A stretch of DNA of 25,707 nt from Candidatus Solincola jinzensis (GCA_015711875.1 JACVJG010000002.1:1-25707); one strand, 5' to 3'. Positions 1 to 9,006 are shown, counted from the stretch's first letter. Notes: generated by a model from the letters alone, not told the origin. Numbers and translations: made by a program.

Positions 1-250
1 CCGCCTCTGCCGTGACAGCAGTCATGATCGCATCGGGGAGATGGGGACATCAATGGGGATCGAGAAAGGTGTGAGTCATCTGGGAATGTGAGTGATTATA
101 AGGCGGAAGGGATCCCGTGAAGACACGGCGAAGTTCTTTTACAGGAAGATTGCAACTGGGCAATGGCAGCTGGCGTGGCTGGCGGCAAGATCATGGCGAG
201 AGTTTGCCGCCGAGGAGCCGCGATGGTAAGCTGGTGAAGACCTTTAAATC

Positions 251-264
251 AGTCCCGTGAGGCT
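251..264 (+). promoter_or_regulatory. PyrR-binding RNA loop (anti-antiterminator)
   Basis: The bases AGTCCCGTGAGGCT match the PyrR-binding consensus ARUCCNGNGAGGYU, established for pyr mRNA attenuators, at every specified position. The flanks CCTT (241-244) and AAGG (268-271) can form the lower stem, leaving an asymmetric internal bulge as in known binding loops. The site lies 78 bases before the pyrR start, where autoregulation by PyrR-UMP would be expected. The motif match is seen directly; regulation is inferred from the family. Confidence 0.85.
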
Positions 265-299
265 GGCAAGGGAACATATGGACGTATTACGAAGCCCTC
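259..299 (+). promoter_or_regulatory. candidate pyr antiterminator pairing
   Basis: GAGGCT (259-264), the 3' half of the PyrR loop, can pair with AGCC-TC inside AGCCCTC (293-299) with one bulged C. This would compete both with the PyrR-binding loop and with the downstream hairpin. That is the mutually exclusive arrangement expected of a PyrR attenuator. The complementarity is visible; formation in RNA is inferred. Confidence 0.45.
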
Positions 300-321
300 T
301 CGCGCCGCCCGCGGGAGGGCT
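293..321 (+). terminator. pyr attenuator hairpin
   Basis: A 12-bp GC-rich stem (293-304 with 310-321, one G-U pair) has a 5-nt loop, CCGCC. Only TT plus AAAT follows rather than a run of T, so as an intrinsic terminator it is atypical. It lies 20 bases before the pyrR start codon and just ahead of its ribosome binding site. It may therefore act on translation initiation instead, as reported for mycobacterial PyrR. Confidence 0.6.
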
Positions 322-338
322 TAAATCATGTGAGGTGA

Positions 339-887
<549 letters not shown>

Positions 888-1100
888 GAGGCGATAAGAG
901 ATACGGATCGTATACTTGGCTATATCTACTGAGCCTGCGACGTGGCACGCGGCCGGAAACCCGCTGCGATTCAGCTAGGTTGCCTAGGGATTTTTCTAGA
1001 GATACGCGTGTACAAAGGGCACAGAAGCGCACCACACAAAGATCTTTATCTGGCCAAGGATTCTTGACTCCCATAGGGTCGGCAGGCAGGTGAGTTCGTG
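888..1100 (+). other. pyrR-pyrB intergenic spacer
   Basis: This spacer is unusually long for an operon whose next two junctions overlap. No supported gene is present. Small hairpins are visible: ATACG/CGTAT at 901-905/909-913, and CTAGG/CCTAG at 975-979/983-987 followed by GGATTTTTC. The second resembles a weak terminator or attenuator, but its stem is only 5 bp. No second PyrR consensus is found. The ribosome binding site of pyrB is AGGTGAG at 1088-1094. Confidence 0.4.
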
Positions 1101-2033
1101 ATGGAACGTCGCCATCTTATCGACGTTGACGACCTGGACCGCGAGGGCATAGAGCGTATCCTTGAGATGGCTCGTTCCTTTGTCGAGGTTCTGAGGCGAC
1201 CCATAAAGAAGGTCCCCTCCCTGCGCGGAAAGACAGTGGCAAACCTCTTCTACGAGCCTTCAACGCGCACGCGGCTGTCGTTCGAGTTGGCCGCAAAGCG
1301 CCTCAGCGCCGACGTGCTCAACTTCACCGCCTCGACCTCCAGCGTTGAGAAGGGCGAGAGCCTGAAGGACACCGCTCTCACCCTGGAGGCCATGGGGGTT
1401 GACGCGGTGGTGGTGAGGCACCCGGTGGCGGGTGCCCCCTGGCTCTTGCGCAGATGGATAAACGCCACGGTCCTAAACGCTGGCGACGGCATGCACGCAC
1501 ATCCCACCCAGGCCCTACTGGACCTCTTCACCATGCGGGAGAGGATAGGTGACCTGGAAGGAAAGACCATTGCTTTCGTCGGCGATATCCTGCACTCGAG
1601 GGTCGCGCGTTCCGGCATAAAGGCGTGCCGCGCCATGGGGATGGAGGTGCTGGTGGTGGCGCCGCCCACCCTGCTTCCGCCCGCGCGCATGGAAGGAGTT
1701 GAATACGCGCACGATCTGGACGCGGCGCTTCCTCGATGCGACGTCATCTATATGCTGCGCATGCAGAAAGAGAGACAGCAGGAGGGCAGGGTTCCCTCCC
1801 TTGAGGAGTATACGAGGTTATATCAGCTGAACGCGGAAAGGATGGGCAGGGCGCGTCCGGGAGCGCTGGTCATGCACCCCGGGCCCATGAACCGGGGGGT
1901 GGAGATCTCGGGAGAAGTCGCCGACGCTCCCTATGCTGCTGTGACCGCCCAGGTGACCTCGGGAGTGGCGGTGCGCATGGCGACGCTTTTCGCCCTATTG
2001 GGGGGCACGGAAGGGGGCGGTTTGGGTGCCTGA
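1101..2033 (+). CDS. pyrB: Aspartate carbamoyltransferase catalytic subunit
   Basis: PyrB condenses carbamoyl phosphate with aspartate to give N-carbamoyl-aspartate, the first committed step to UMP. The 310-residue protein has the carbamoyl phosphate loop FYEPSTRTR (about 50-58), the catalytic lysine loop SVEKGES (Lys84), HPTQ (134-137), the arginine-rich HSRVARS region and HPGPMNRG (269-276). Length is normal. ATG 1101 is preferred to the in-frame GTG at 1098 because the AGGTGAG box ends six bases before it. No regulatory PyrI gene is present. The last 8 bases overlap pyrC, implying translational coupling. Confidence 0.97.
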   Translation: MERRHLIDVDDLDREGIERILEMARSFVEVLRRPIKKVPSLRGKTVANLFYEPSTRTRLSFELAAKRLSADVLNFTASTSSVEKGESLKDTALTLEAMGVDAVVVRHPVAGAPWLLRRWINATVLNAGDGMHAHPTQALLDLFTMRERIGDLEGKTIAFVGDILHSRVARSGIKACRAMGMEVLVVAPPTLLPPARMEGVEYAHDLDAALPRCDVIYMLRMQKERQQEGRVPSLEEYTRLYQLNAERMGRARPGALVMHPGPMNRGVEISGEVADAPYAAVTAQVTSGVAVRMATLFALLGGTEGGGLGA

Positions 2034-3351
2034 ACTGCTCATCGCTGGCGCCAGAGTAGTGGATGCCTTCAATCACACCGATGAGATCGCCGACGTTCTG
2101 GTGTCCAGGGGGCGTATCGCGGAGATCGGAATGGGACTTGCCTGGGATGGCCGCGAGGTGATCGAGGCCTCGGGGAAGGTGCTTTCGCCGGGATTCCTGG
2201 AGCTGCACGCTCACCTCAGGGAGCCTGGAGACGAGGACGCCGAGACCCTTAAGACGGGGCTTACAGCGGCCTTGCGGGGCGGTTACACAGCGGTATGCTG
2301 CATGCCCAACACGCGCCCTCCCCTGGACAATCCCGCCGTGGTCTCCGGGCTGGCGGCCAAGGCCAGGGAGATGGGCCTCGCGGACCTTTACGTCGTGGGC
2401 TGCGTGACCAGAGGAAGGCAGGGGCGCGAGCTCTCGGACATGGCCCTCATGATGTCCAGCGAGGCGCGCGTGAGGGTTTTCTCTGACGACGGGGGGGCAG
2501 TGGAGGACGCGTCCATTATGCGCCTGGCGCTGCAATACGCCGCCGGACTAGGGGTCCTCATCATCTCACATCCAGAGGATACGCGCCTGTCGCGAGGAGG
2601 GCAAGTGAACGAGGGGGCTGTCTCGACCTCCCTGGGCTTACGGGGCATCCCGGCACTGGCGGAGGAAGTGATGGTAGCCCGGGATATACTGATCGCTGAG
2701 GAGACCGGAGGCCGCCTGCACCTGGCGCATATCAGCACCGCGCGCTCGGTGGAGATGGTAAGAGATGCCAAGGCGCGCGGGGTGAGGGTGACGGCGGAGG
2801 CTACCCCACACCATCTGGTGCTGAGCGAGCTGGACATACCTGGATACGATACCTCGTACAAGATGAACCCGCCCCTGCGTACCCCGGAAGATGTCGCCGC
2901 CCTGCGCGCGGCTTTGCGCGACGGCACCATCGACGCCATTGCCACCGACCACGCGCCCCATAGGCGAGAGGACAAGGAAAAGGAGTTCGATTACGCGCCC
3001 TTCGGCGTCGTGGGTATGGAAAGCGCGTTCCCGGTTCTGTACCGGGAGCTTGTGGAAAGCGGGGAGATACCGCTCACGCGGCTCCTTGAGGCGCTGACCA
3101 GGGGGCCTGCGGAGGTGCTGGCGTTGGCGCCGCAAGAATATGGCGCTGGCATCGTGGAAGGCGCCCGGGCGGACCTGGTTCTCCTGGACCTCGAGGAGGA
3201 GTGGGTCATGGACGCGTCGCGCTTCGCGTCAAAAGGCAGGAATTGCCCCTTCCATGGGAGAGCGGTGAAGGGAAAGGTGGTCTGCGCCGTCAAGAACGGA
3301 ACGGTGGCCTACGCAGGCGAAAGCGGAGGGGGACAGGATGGCAAGAGATGA
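2026..3351 (+). CDS. pyrC: Dihydroorotase (class I)
   Basis: PyrC cyclises carbamoyl-aspartate to dihydroorotate. The 441-residue protein has the amidohydrolase metal site: HAH (61, 63) in LHAHLREPG, Asp154/155 in FSDDG, His182 in ISHPED, His235 in LAHISTA and the catalytic Asp308 in IATDHAPH. The segment GVVGMESAFP near 330 is also typical. The site appears complete, so this should be an active zinc enzyme rather than a structural homologue. The start is GTG 2026, inside the end of pyrB. Its 3' end overlaps the CarB-like gene by 14 bases. Confidence 0.96.
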   Translation: MPELLIAGARVVDAFNHTDEIADVLVSRGRIAEIGMGLAWDGREVIEASGKVLSPGFLELHAHLREPGDEDAETLKTGLTAALRGGYTAVCCMPNTRPPLDNPAVVSGLAAKAREMGLADLYVVGCVTRGRQGRELSDMALMMSSEARVRVFSDDGGAVEDASIMRLALQYAAGLGVLIISHPEDTRLSRGGQVNEGAVSTSLGLRGIPALAEEVMVARDILIAEETGGRLHLAHISTARSVEMVRDAKARGVRVTAEATPHHLVLSELDIPGYDTSYKMNPPLRTPEDVAALRAALRDGTIDAIATDHAPHRREDKEKEFDYAPFGVVGMESAFPVLYRELVESGEIPLTRLLEALTRGPAEVLALAPQEYGAGIVEGARADLVLLDLEEEWVMDASRFASKGRNCPFHGRAVKGKVVCAVKNGTVAYAGESGGGQDGKR

Positions 3352-6202
3352 TTTCGTCGCTTTGGTGGTGGGGCCGGGCGCGGCGGCGCCCTCGCAGGGT
3401 GGGTGGCGGAGGTGGCAGGCCGCGCGCTTATGCGCATGGCTCAGAAGAATGGGAGGGGAGACGCTGGCGCTGGATGACGACCCCTGCACGCTTATGGATA
3501 TAGGCGCCTCGGGGAACGACCTTTATATCGAACCGCCTCTGACGGAAGTGGTCGAGGCCATCGTGGAAAGCCGCGGCGCGACATCGATATGGTACGGTGC
3601 TGGTGGCGGGCGCGCGGGAGCGCTGGCGGCGCGGCTGAGCGCCGACGGCGCTCACCAGCGACTGGGGGTGACCACTCCTGAATGGGACGACCGTGTCTGG
3701 TGGACTTGCGGCGACCGTTCCCTGCTGCGCGAGGCCCTGGAATCCGCACGCATCGAAAACCCCCGCTTCTACGCCGTCAAGCACATGAGGGAAGGGCAGG
3801 CGGCGGTCGATCATCTCGGTTACCCCGTAGTGGTGAGGCCTCATTTCTCCATAGGTGCGCGTGGGGCGGGGATCGCCTATAACCGTGAGGATTATCTGGG
3901 ATTGCTGGAGGAGGCGATACATGAGAGCCTTACCGGAGAGGTGATGGTCGAGGAATGCCTGGAAGGATGGACAAAATACATAGTCGTGGCCCTGCGAGAC
4001 GCGCGTGGCGGTTCGCGCGTGGTGGGTATATTGGAGCAGCTGTCGCCTTTACAGCGACATGAGGGCAACGCCGTGCTGATAACTCCGCCGATATGCGCCT
4101 GGGGAGAGGCCGCCTATGCATTGGAGGAGATGGCGCGGCGGGTAGCGGAGGTTATCGGGCTTACGGGGGTTTTCGAGATCAAGCTGGCGGTGTCTTCCCA
4201 CTGGGAGGCGATGCAGGTGATCGACGTAAACCCGGTGGCCGGAGACGCTCTGGTATTGCTGGAGGTTCTCACGGGGAATGACCTGGTGCGGGCGCGTGCA
4301 TTGATGGCCATGGGCCATGATATCGATGAGGCATTAGGCAAACACCATCGGGGAAGAGATGGACGCTGCCTGATCGCATTGCCGGAGATGAACGATATCC
4401 GGGAAGGCGATGGGGAGGGCCATATACCCCTGGAGCGGCGATCGCCGGCATGGAGGGTGTTGTTGTCATCAAACCCCGCACGCGCGGCCGCGCAGGCCTT
4501 GCATCACCTGGAAGTGTCAGAGGGAAAAGGGTATGCGCATCCCATTGACCGTTGCGCCCAGGAGAGACTCGTGGGTATAGCCGCGAGGAAAGAATGCACG
4601 GACAAAGAGGCGGGAAAGCCACGCCCAGCGCATTTATCATATCTATGCATAACGCGTGCCGCAGATGGCGGCATGGAGGAAGGGTTGATGTTCCTGGGCG
4701 GTCGCGCCGTAGGTGACGGCGCACAGGAGAGGCAGGCCGCGTGTATGCGCGCCCTCCTTGCCGCCGGTGAAAAAGGCATCAAAACCGCTCTATACACCCC
4801 GGATGCCGGAATGGCCTTGCTGGCCACGTCGGTGGCTGATGCGGTTTTTCTGGGCGGGTTGGAGCCCGCGGCGGTGAAGGAGGCGGCCAAGGAGGTGGGG
4901 ATAAAACGTGTAACGGCGCATTTTGGAGGAAGGGAGGCTGCTGATTGCGCGGCGGGTGTGGGTCGCAGCCCTTTAAGGGTTTTAGGGATGGAAGACGTCA
5001 TGGATATGGCTCGACCTCAGCTGGTGCTGGAAAAACTGAGATCTTCCGGAGTCCCCGTCACCGTGTTCAATGCCGGCAGGTGCGATACCCGTGGCGATCT
5101 GGACGGCCTTACTTTCCCGCTACATGCCATGTCCACGGATAATGGACACCGAGGGCGCGAAGAGGTCGTATACTCGCATGGGGAAGCCAGGGACCTGGAA
5201 AGCGAACTGGGTGGATCCGTGCTCTGGCGCCCCCTGAACGAGGAAGCGCATGAGTTGCACGTGGAGGCAGTGGGGGGAGCACAGGGGTGCGTGGTGGCGC
5301 TGTTATGGGAGCAACTGGAATACGCTGGAGTGTCGACCTCTGAGGGAATAGCCGTATTTCCTCCCGTGTCCCTGACCTCGGAACAAAAACGGCGCGCGGA
5401 GGAACTGGCGCGAACGGCGGTAGAGGCGCTGGGATGGCATGGCAACCTCTCACTGAGATTGGTCGTGGACGAAAAGGGCCTGAGGGTATGGGGAGCCGAG
5501 CCTTTGGCATCCGGGAACCTTGCTTTTATGGAAAGGGCATCGGATATGCAGTTGGCGTGCCTTGGGCTAATGGCTCTGCTGGGCGAGGCTTGCGAGGGAG
5601 AGGAAGGGACCGCAACCAGGGTGACGGTGCGGTTTCCGCTTCCCACCAACGGAGGCTTGTCGGATACGGACATCCTCCCTTTCACCATGAGACGTTCCGC
5701 GGGCGCGGTAATGGGAACGGGACGTGAATTCGGCACCGCGCTCAGTAAGGCCCTGCTGAGCCTGGGCATGCGCCCCCGCCCCGGGGGGGCCGCGCTGTTA
5801 AGCGTGGCCAACCGCGAAAAGCGCAAAGCGGTGCTGCTGGCGAGGGAGCTGATGGAGATCGGATACCGCATCATGGCCACGCGCGGAACGGCGCATACCC
5901 TTTCGGCGGCGGGCATTGAAGTGGAAACGGTCAATAAGCTACGCGAAGGGCGACCCAATATCCTCGACCATATACGCAACGGTGAGGTGAGTCTGGTGGT
6001 GAACATCCCCAGGGGGAAACACCCTCATTGCGACGGCTTTTATATCAGAGACGCCTCGGTGCGCCATGGCGTGCCTTGCGTAACGGATATGGAAGCGGCC
6101 ATGGCGCTGGTGATGGGACTGAGGAAAGCTTCGACGCTTGCTCCTGAGCCCAGGGCTCTGTCTGAATACGCTCCGGCCATAGGGAGAACAGGGGGAAGAT
6201 GA
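3338..6202 (+). CDS. Degenerate CarB-like protein (carbamoyl-phosphate synthase large-chain homologue, probable pseudoenzyme)
   Basis: The 954-residue protein aligns along the whole of CarB (usually about 1,060-1,080). It has an N-terminal domain with DLYIEPPLTEVVEAI (61-75), a first ATP-grasp region (about 125-330, with VVRPHFSIGARGAGIAYN), a shortened middle and a second ATP-grasp region (about 590-750). A C-terminal MGS domain (about 815-930) keeps MATRGTA and VNKLREGRPNI. Compared with E. coli CarB, the first site changes Gln285 to Lys282, Glu299 to Asp296 and Arg303 to Val300. In the second site RPSY, HSGDS, NVQFAV and IEVNPR are all lost. GQACEFDYSG and GGQTALN are also missing. Carbamoyl phosphate synthesis therefore looks unlikely. 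The intact MGS domain, which binds UMP, IMP or ornithine in CarB, suggests a regulatory or scaffold role (inference). The frame is long and uninterrupted, so it is not a decayed pseudogene. Confidence 0.85.
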   Translation: MARDDFVALVVGPGAAAPSQGGWRRWQAARLCAWLRRMGGETLALDDDPCTLMDIGASGNDLYIEPPLTEVVEAIVESRGATSIWYGAGGGRAGALAARLSADGAHQRLGVTTPEWDDRVWWTCGDRSLLREALESARIENPRFYAVKHMREGQAAVDHLGYPVVVRPHFSIGARGAGIAYNREDYLGLLEEAIHESLTGEVMVEECLEGWTKYIVVALRDARGGSRVVGILEQLSPLQRHEGNAVLITPPICAWGEAAYALEEMARRVAEVIGLTGVFEIKLAVSSHWEAMQVIDVNPVAGDALVLLEVLTGNDLVRARALMAMGHDIDEALGKHHRGRDGRCLIALPEMNDIREGDGEGHIPLERRSPAWRVLLSSNPARAAAQALHHLEVSEGKGYAHPIDRCAQERLVGIAARKECTDKEAGKPRPAHLSYLCITRAADGGMEEGLMFLGGRAVGDGAQERQAACMRALLAAGEKGIKTALYTPDAGMALLATSVADAVFLGGLEPAAVKEAAKEVGIKRVTAHFGGREAADCAAGVGRSPLRVLGMEDVMDMARPQLVLEKLRSSGVPVTVFNAGRCDTRGDLDGLTFPLHAMSTDNGHRGREEVVYSHGEARDLESELGGSVLWRPLNEEAHELHVEAVGGAQGCVVALLWEQLEYAGVSTSEGIAVFPPVSLTSEQKRRAEELARTAVEALGWHGNLSLRLVVDEKGLRVWGAEPLASGNLAFMERASDMQLACLGLMALLGEACEGEEGTATRVTVRFPLPTNGGLSDTDILPFTMRRSAGAVMGTGREFGTALSKALLSLGMRPRPGGAALLSVANREKRKAVLLARELMEIGYRIMATRGTAHTLSAAGIEVETVNKLREGRPNILDHIRNGEVSLVVNIPRGKHPHCDGFYIRDASVRHGVPCVTDMEAAMALVMGLRKASTLAPEPRALSEYAPAIGRTGGR

Positions 6203-6205
6203 GCT

Positions 6206-6979
6206 TTGCCCTACGCAGGTATGGCAGCGATAAAGGAAAGAAATGACTTCGGATGCGCCGTCGAACTGGTGCTGGAGGTGCCGTGGGAATCCGAAGCCGA
6301 GCCGGGCCAGTTCGTGCATGTGCGTTGCGGGGGCAATGGTCGCATTCTGAGGAGACCGTTCAGCATAACGGTTTCGCGACTCGGAGAGCCGGCGATTCTG
6401 GTGCGCCCCGTGGGGGATGGGACGAGGTGGTTATGCTCCCGCAAAGCGGGGGAGGAGATCGATATCCTTGGGCCGCTCGGGAAGGGGTTCTCCGTGCTCG
6501 AAGCGCCGGAGCATGTGCTGGTGGCGGGTGGAGCGGGAATCGCTCCCCTGCGCTTTCTGGCCCTTCGTCTGCGCGAGCGTGGACACAGGGCGTCGCTATT
6601 ATGGGGCATGGAGGAGGCGTTCGAGTACGGGATACTACCCGATATCCTCGCGGAGGAATGCGAGCTGGCCCTGGCCACGCGGGACGGCAAAAAGGGGTTT
6701 GAGGGATCGGTGCTCGAGCTGTTTCACGCCCTTGGGAAGGAAAACGACGTCGCCATATATGTCTGTGGGCCGCGCGATATGCATGCGGAGCTGATGAGAA
6801 GCCTTGGCAAAGATGCGCTAAAAAGGACGCAGGTAAGCGTGGAGGAGCGCATGGCGTGTGGGGTGGGCGCATGCAGAGGATGCGCGGTGCCGTCGGCGAC
6901 ATGCGCAGGGGGTTATGTCTTGGCCTGCAGGGAGGGCCCGGTCTTCTTCGCCGGGGATGTCGACTGGGAAAGGTTTTAA
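6206..6979 (+). CDS. pyrK: Dihydroorotate dehydrogenase electron-transfer subunit
   Basis: PyrK carries FAD and a [2Fe-2S] cluster and passes electrons from PyrD to NAD+. The 257-residue protein has the FAD motif RPFS (50-53), the nucleotide-binding GAGIAP (109-114), a CGP motif (187-189) and the C-terminal cluster ligands Cys218, Cys223, Cys226 and Cys241 in MACGVGACRGC...C. The start is taken as TTG 6206, with GGGGGAAGA about 8 bases upstream. ATG 6221 is in frame but lacks a well-spaced binding site. It begins 3 bases after the CarB-like stop codon. Confidence 0.95.
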   Translation: MPYAGMAAIKERNDFGCAVELVLEVPWESEAEPGQFVHVRCGGNGRILRRPFSITVSRLGEPAILVRPVGDGTRWLCSRKAGEEIDILGPLGKGFSVLEAPEHVLVAGGAGIAPLRFLALRLRERGHRASLLWGMEEAFEYGILPDILAEECELALATRDGKKGFEGSVLELFHALGKENDVAIYVCGPRDMHAELMRSLGKDALKRTQVSVEERMACGVGACRGCAVPSATCAGGYVLACREGPVFFAGDVDWERF

Positions 6980-7156
6980 GGCGTGGGTTGCGAAGGTGGC
7001 CCGATATCCAGTCGTGGCCGGGAAGGAGAAAAAGGAAAAACACACGAATAGACGGGCTTACCTCGTATATGCTCTGATGGCCGGAAAAAGTCCGCGGTAA
7101 CCCGCCTTGATGGATTAACACTCGGACGGGTAGGCGAGGGAAAGGCATGGGGTGGC
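6980..7156 (+). other. pyrK-pyrD spacer
   Basis: This is a 177-base gap inside the pyr cluster. Short open frames on both strands have no recognisable product. No PyrR consensus, good promoter or terminator is seen. Confidence 0.35.
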
Positions 7157-8119
7157 ATGGCGAGCTGTCTTGAAACGGAGATAGCGGGAATACGCATGAG
7201 GAACCCGGTGCTTGTCTGCTCCGGGACCTGGGGAAACGGCAGGGAATACGCAGAGTGGATAGACCCCGGTGAGCTGGGAGGCATCATCACCAAATCCGTC
7301 ACCGCGAACCCTTGCGCCGGAAACCGGCCACCGCGCGTTTGGGAGACGCCGTGCGGCATGTTGAACTCCATAGGGCTTGAGAACAGGGGCTTAAAAGCGT
7401 TCCTCGACGATGACCTGCCATGGCTCGCCGGGTTCGGCGTTCCGGTATGGGTGAATGTCGCTGGTTTCAGTGAAGAGGAATACGTCGAGGTGGCGTCAGA
7501 AGTCGGCGCTTCCGGCTTTGCCTCTGCGCTTGAGCTCAATATATCCTGTCCCAACGTAAAGAAAGGGGGCCTGCATTTCTCCTCCCACCGTGACAGCGCG
7601 ACAAGGCTGGTGTCAAGGGTAAGGGAATGTACCGACCTCCCGCTCTTCGTAAAGCTTTCGCCGCGAACCCCGGATATGAAGGACTTGTGCGCTGCGGTGG
7701 CGGGCGCTGGAGCGGATGGATTAAGCCTTGTGAACACCATGCCCGCCATGGCCATCGACATCGAGAGAGGTGTTCCGCGTCTGGGAAACGTGATCGGAGG
7801 GCTGTCGGGCCCCGCCCTGCATCCCATGGCGGTACTCGCGGTGTGGGAGGCCTACCTGAGCGTGGATATCCCTATCATCGGCATGGGCGGCGTTTGGGGC
7901 TGGGAGGACGCGGTGGAGTTGATCATGGCGGGAGCGAGAGCGGTAGCGGTGGGCACCCTCAACTTCGTGAACCCTCGAGCGCCGTTGGAGGTCGCCAAAG
8001 GCATAGAGGCCTTTCTAGCCCGGAAAGGGCTTGCCGGGGTATCGGAGCTTGTGGGCATGGCTCACCATGGCGGGTTTCCCGCTGCGGGCAGGACGGAAAA
8101 GCTGCCTCCCAGCCTTTAA
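7157..8119 (+). CDS. pyrD: Dihydroorotate dehydrogenase B (NAD+), catalytic subunit
   Basis: PyrD oxidises dihydroorotate to orotate with FMN. The 320-residue protein has ITKSVT (Lys46), the active-site loop ELNISCPN with Cys131 as the class 1 catalytic base, NTMPAMAID, a GGLSGPALHP segment and the phosphate-binding GMGGV and GARAVAVGT motifs near the C terminus. Class 1B assignment follows from the cysteine and from pyrK immediately upstream. No membrane-targeting N-terminal extension of class 2 is present. The start ATG 7157 gives the expected family N terminus. Confidence 0.96.
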   Translation: MASCLETEIAGIRMRNPVLVCSGTWGNGREYAEWIDPGELGGIITKSVTANPCAGNRPPRVWETPCGMLNSIGLENRGLKAFLDDDLPWLAGFGVPVWVNVAGFSEEEYVEVASEVGASGFASALELNISCPNVKKGGLHFSSHRDSATRLVSRVRECTDLPLFVKLSPRTPDMKDLCAAVAGAGADGLSLVNTMPAMAIDIERGVPRLGNVIGGLSGPALHPMAVLAVWEAYLSVDIPIIGMGGVWGWEDAVELIMAGARAVAVGTLNFVNPRAPLEVAKGIEAFLARKGLAGVSELVGMAHHGGFPAAGRTEKLPPSL

Positions 8120-8336
8120 GCCATGCGTGGCTGCGCCTGGATGGCTCTTAGTCGAGGCCTTCTCAGAAGCCTATTCTCGACATCAAGAAAGCAACGCGCG
8201 ATCATGGCATGGTCTATGATGGTTTCGAGGGAGTCGTGCTGGGAATAAGTGATTGTGTGGCGCTTTAACGGGCAAGATGCTCAGTGCCGCTTTTCAAACC
8301 TCTGGAGGATGAGCGGTGGCGAAAGGGGGAATTGGC
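8120..8336 (+). other. pyrD-pyrE spacer
   Basis: No gene is supported here. pyrF (orotidine-5'-phosphate decarboxylase), often found in this neighbourhood, is not present. The end of the spacer holds two possible ribosome binding sites for pyrE: GGAGG at 8304-8308 before GTG 8316, and AGGGGG before ATG 8337. Confidence 0.4.
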
Positions 8337-8909
8337 ATGAACCCGGCAGAGGTGATGGAGATCTTCGAGAGGGAGGGTGCGGTCCAGAAAGGCCACTTCC
8401 TCCTCACCTCGGGGCTTCACAGCGATACCTATGTGCAATGCGCCAAGGTGCTGCAATATCCCCACCTGGCGGAAAGCCTCGCCGGAGCACTGGCGAAGGA
8501 GTTCGGCAGCGAGGAGATAGACCTGGTGGTAAGCCCGGCGTTGGGCGGCATCATCATCGGTTACATGGTGGCCCTGGCCCTCGCGAGACGCATGGTGTTC
8601 GCGGAACGAAAAGAGGGGAAGCTGGTGCTGCGCCGGGGGCAATCGATACCTACTGGAGCTCGCGTCCTGGTGGTGGAGGATGTTATCACCACCGGGGGAT
8701 CTGTAAAAGAGGTCATGGAGCTCGTGAGGGAGGCGGGAGCGGAGGTGCGAGGCGTGGGAGCGCTCATCGAACGTGGCGGGGATAGGGATTTCGGGGTCCC
8801 TAAAAAGGTGCTCCTCCAGCTTGAGGCCAGGGCCTGGGATCCGGCTGAATGCCCTCTCTGCCGCGAGGGATTGGAGGTGGAAACACCTGGAAGCAGGTAT
8901 GGAGGATGA
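8337..8909 (+). CDS. pyrE: Orotate phosphoribosyltransferase
   Basis: PyrE joins orotate and PRPP to form OMP. The 190-residue protein matches the Thermus/clostridial-type OPRTase: GHFLLTSGLHSDTYVQ at the N terminus, VVSPALGGIIIGY, FAERKEGKLVLRRG and the PRPP loop VLVVEDVITTGGS, ending with CPLCREG. ATG 8337 places the N terminus where close family members begin and follows AAGGGGG. GTG 8316, with GGAGG 7 bases upstream, would add seven residues and cannot be excluded. It is the last pyr gene; a new promoter follows at 9007. Confidence 0.95.
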   Translation: MNPAEVMEIFEREGAVQKGHFLLTSGLHSDTYVQCAKVLQYPHLAESLAGALAKEFGSEEIDLVVSPALGGIIIGYMVALALARRMVFAERKEGKLVLRRGQSIPTGARVLVVEDVITTGGSVKEVMELVREAGAEVRGVGALIERGGDRDFGVPKKVLLQLEARAWDPAECPLCREGLEVETPGSRYGG

Positions 8910-9006
8910 CCCGAAAGTCAAAGCGCGTGGGTTTTAAGTTATGCGTGTGGGAAACACCGGACTTTTGAAAGCTGCTTTCCGCCACGAAGCGAGCCAGGAC
9001 AACTGC

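Noticed and set aside
5017..6006. 329-codon - strand open frame
   Set aside because: Antisense to the CarB-like gene; serine/arginine-rich shadow of high-GC coding sequence.
3338..6202. The CarB-like gene as an ordinary functional carB
   Set aside because: Length and domains fit, but the ATP-grasp ligands and signature motifs are replaced in both halves.
6980..7156. Second PyrR-binding site between pyrK and pyrD
   Set aside because: ATCCAGTCGTGG shares a few bases but breaks the GAGG core of the consensus.
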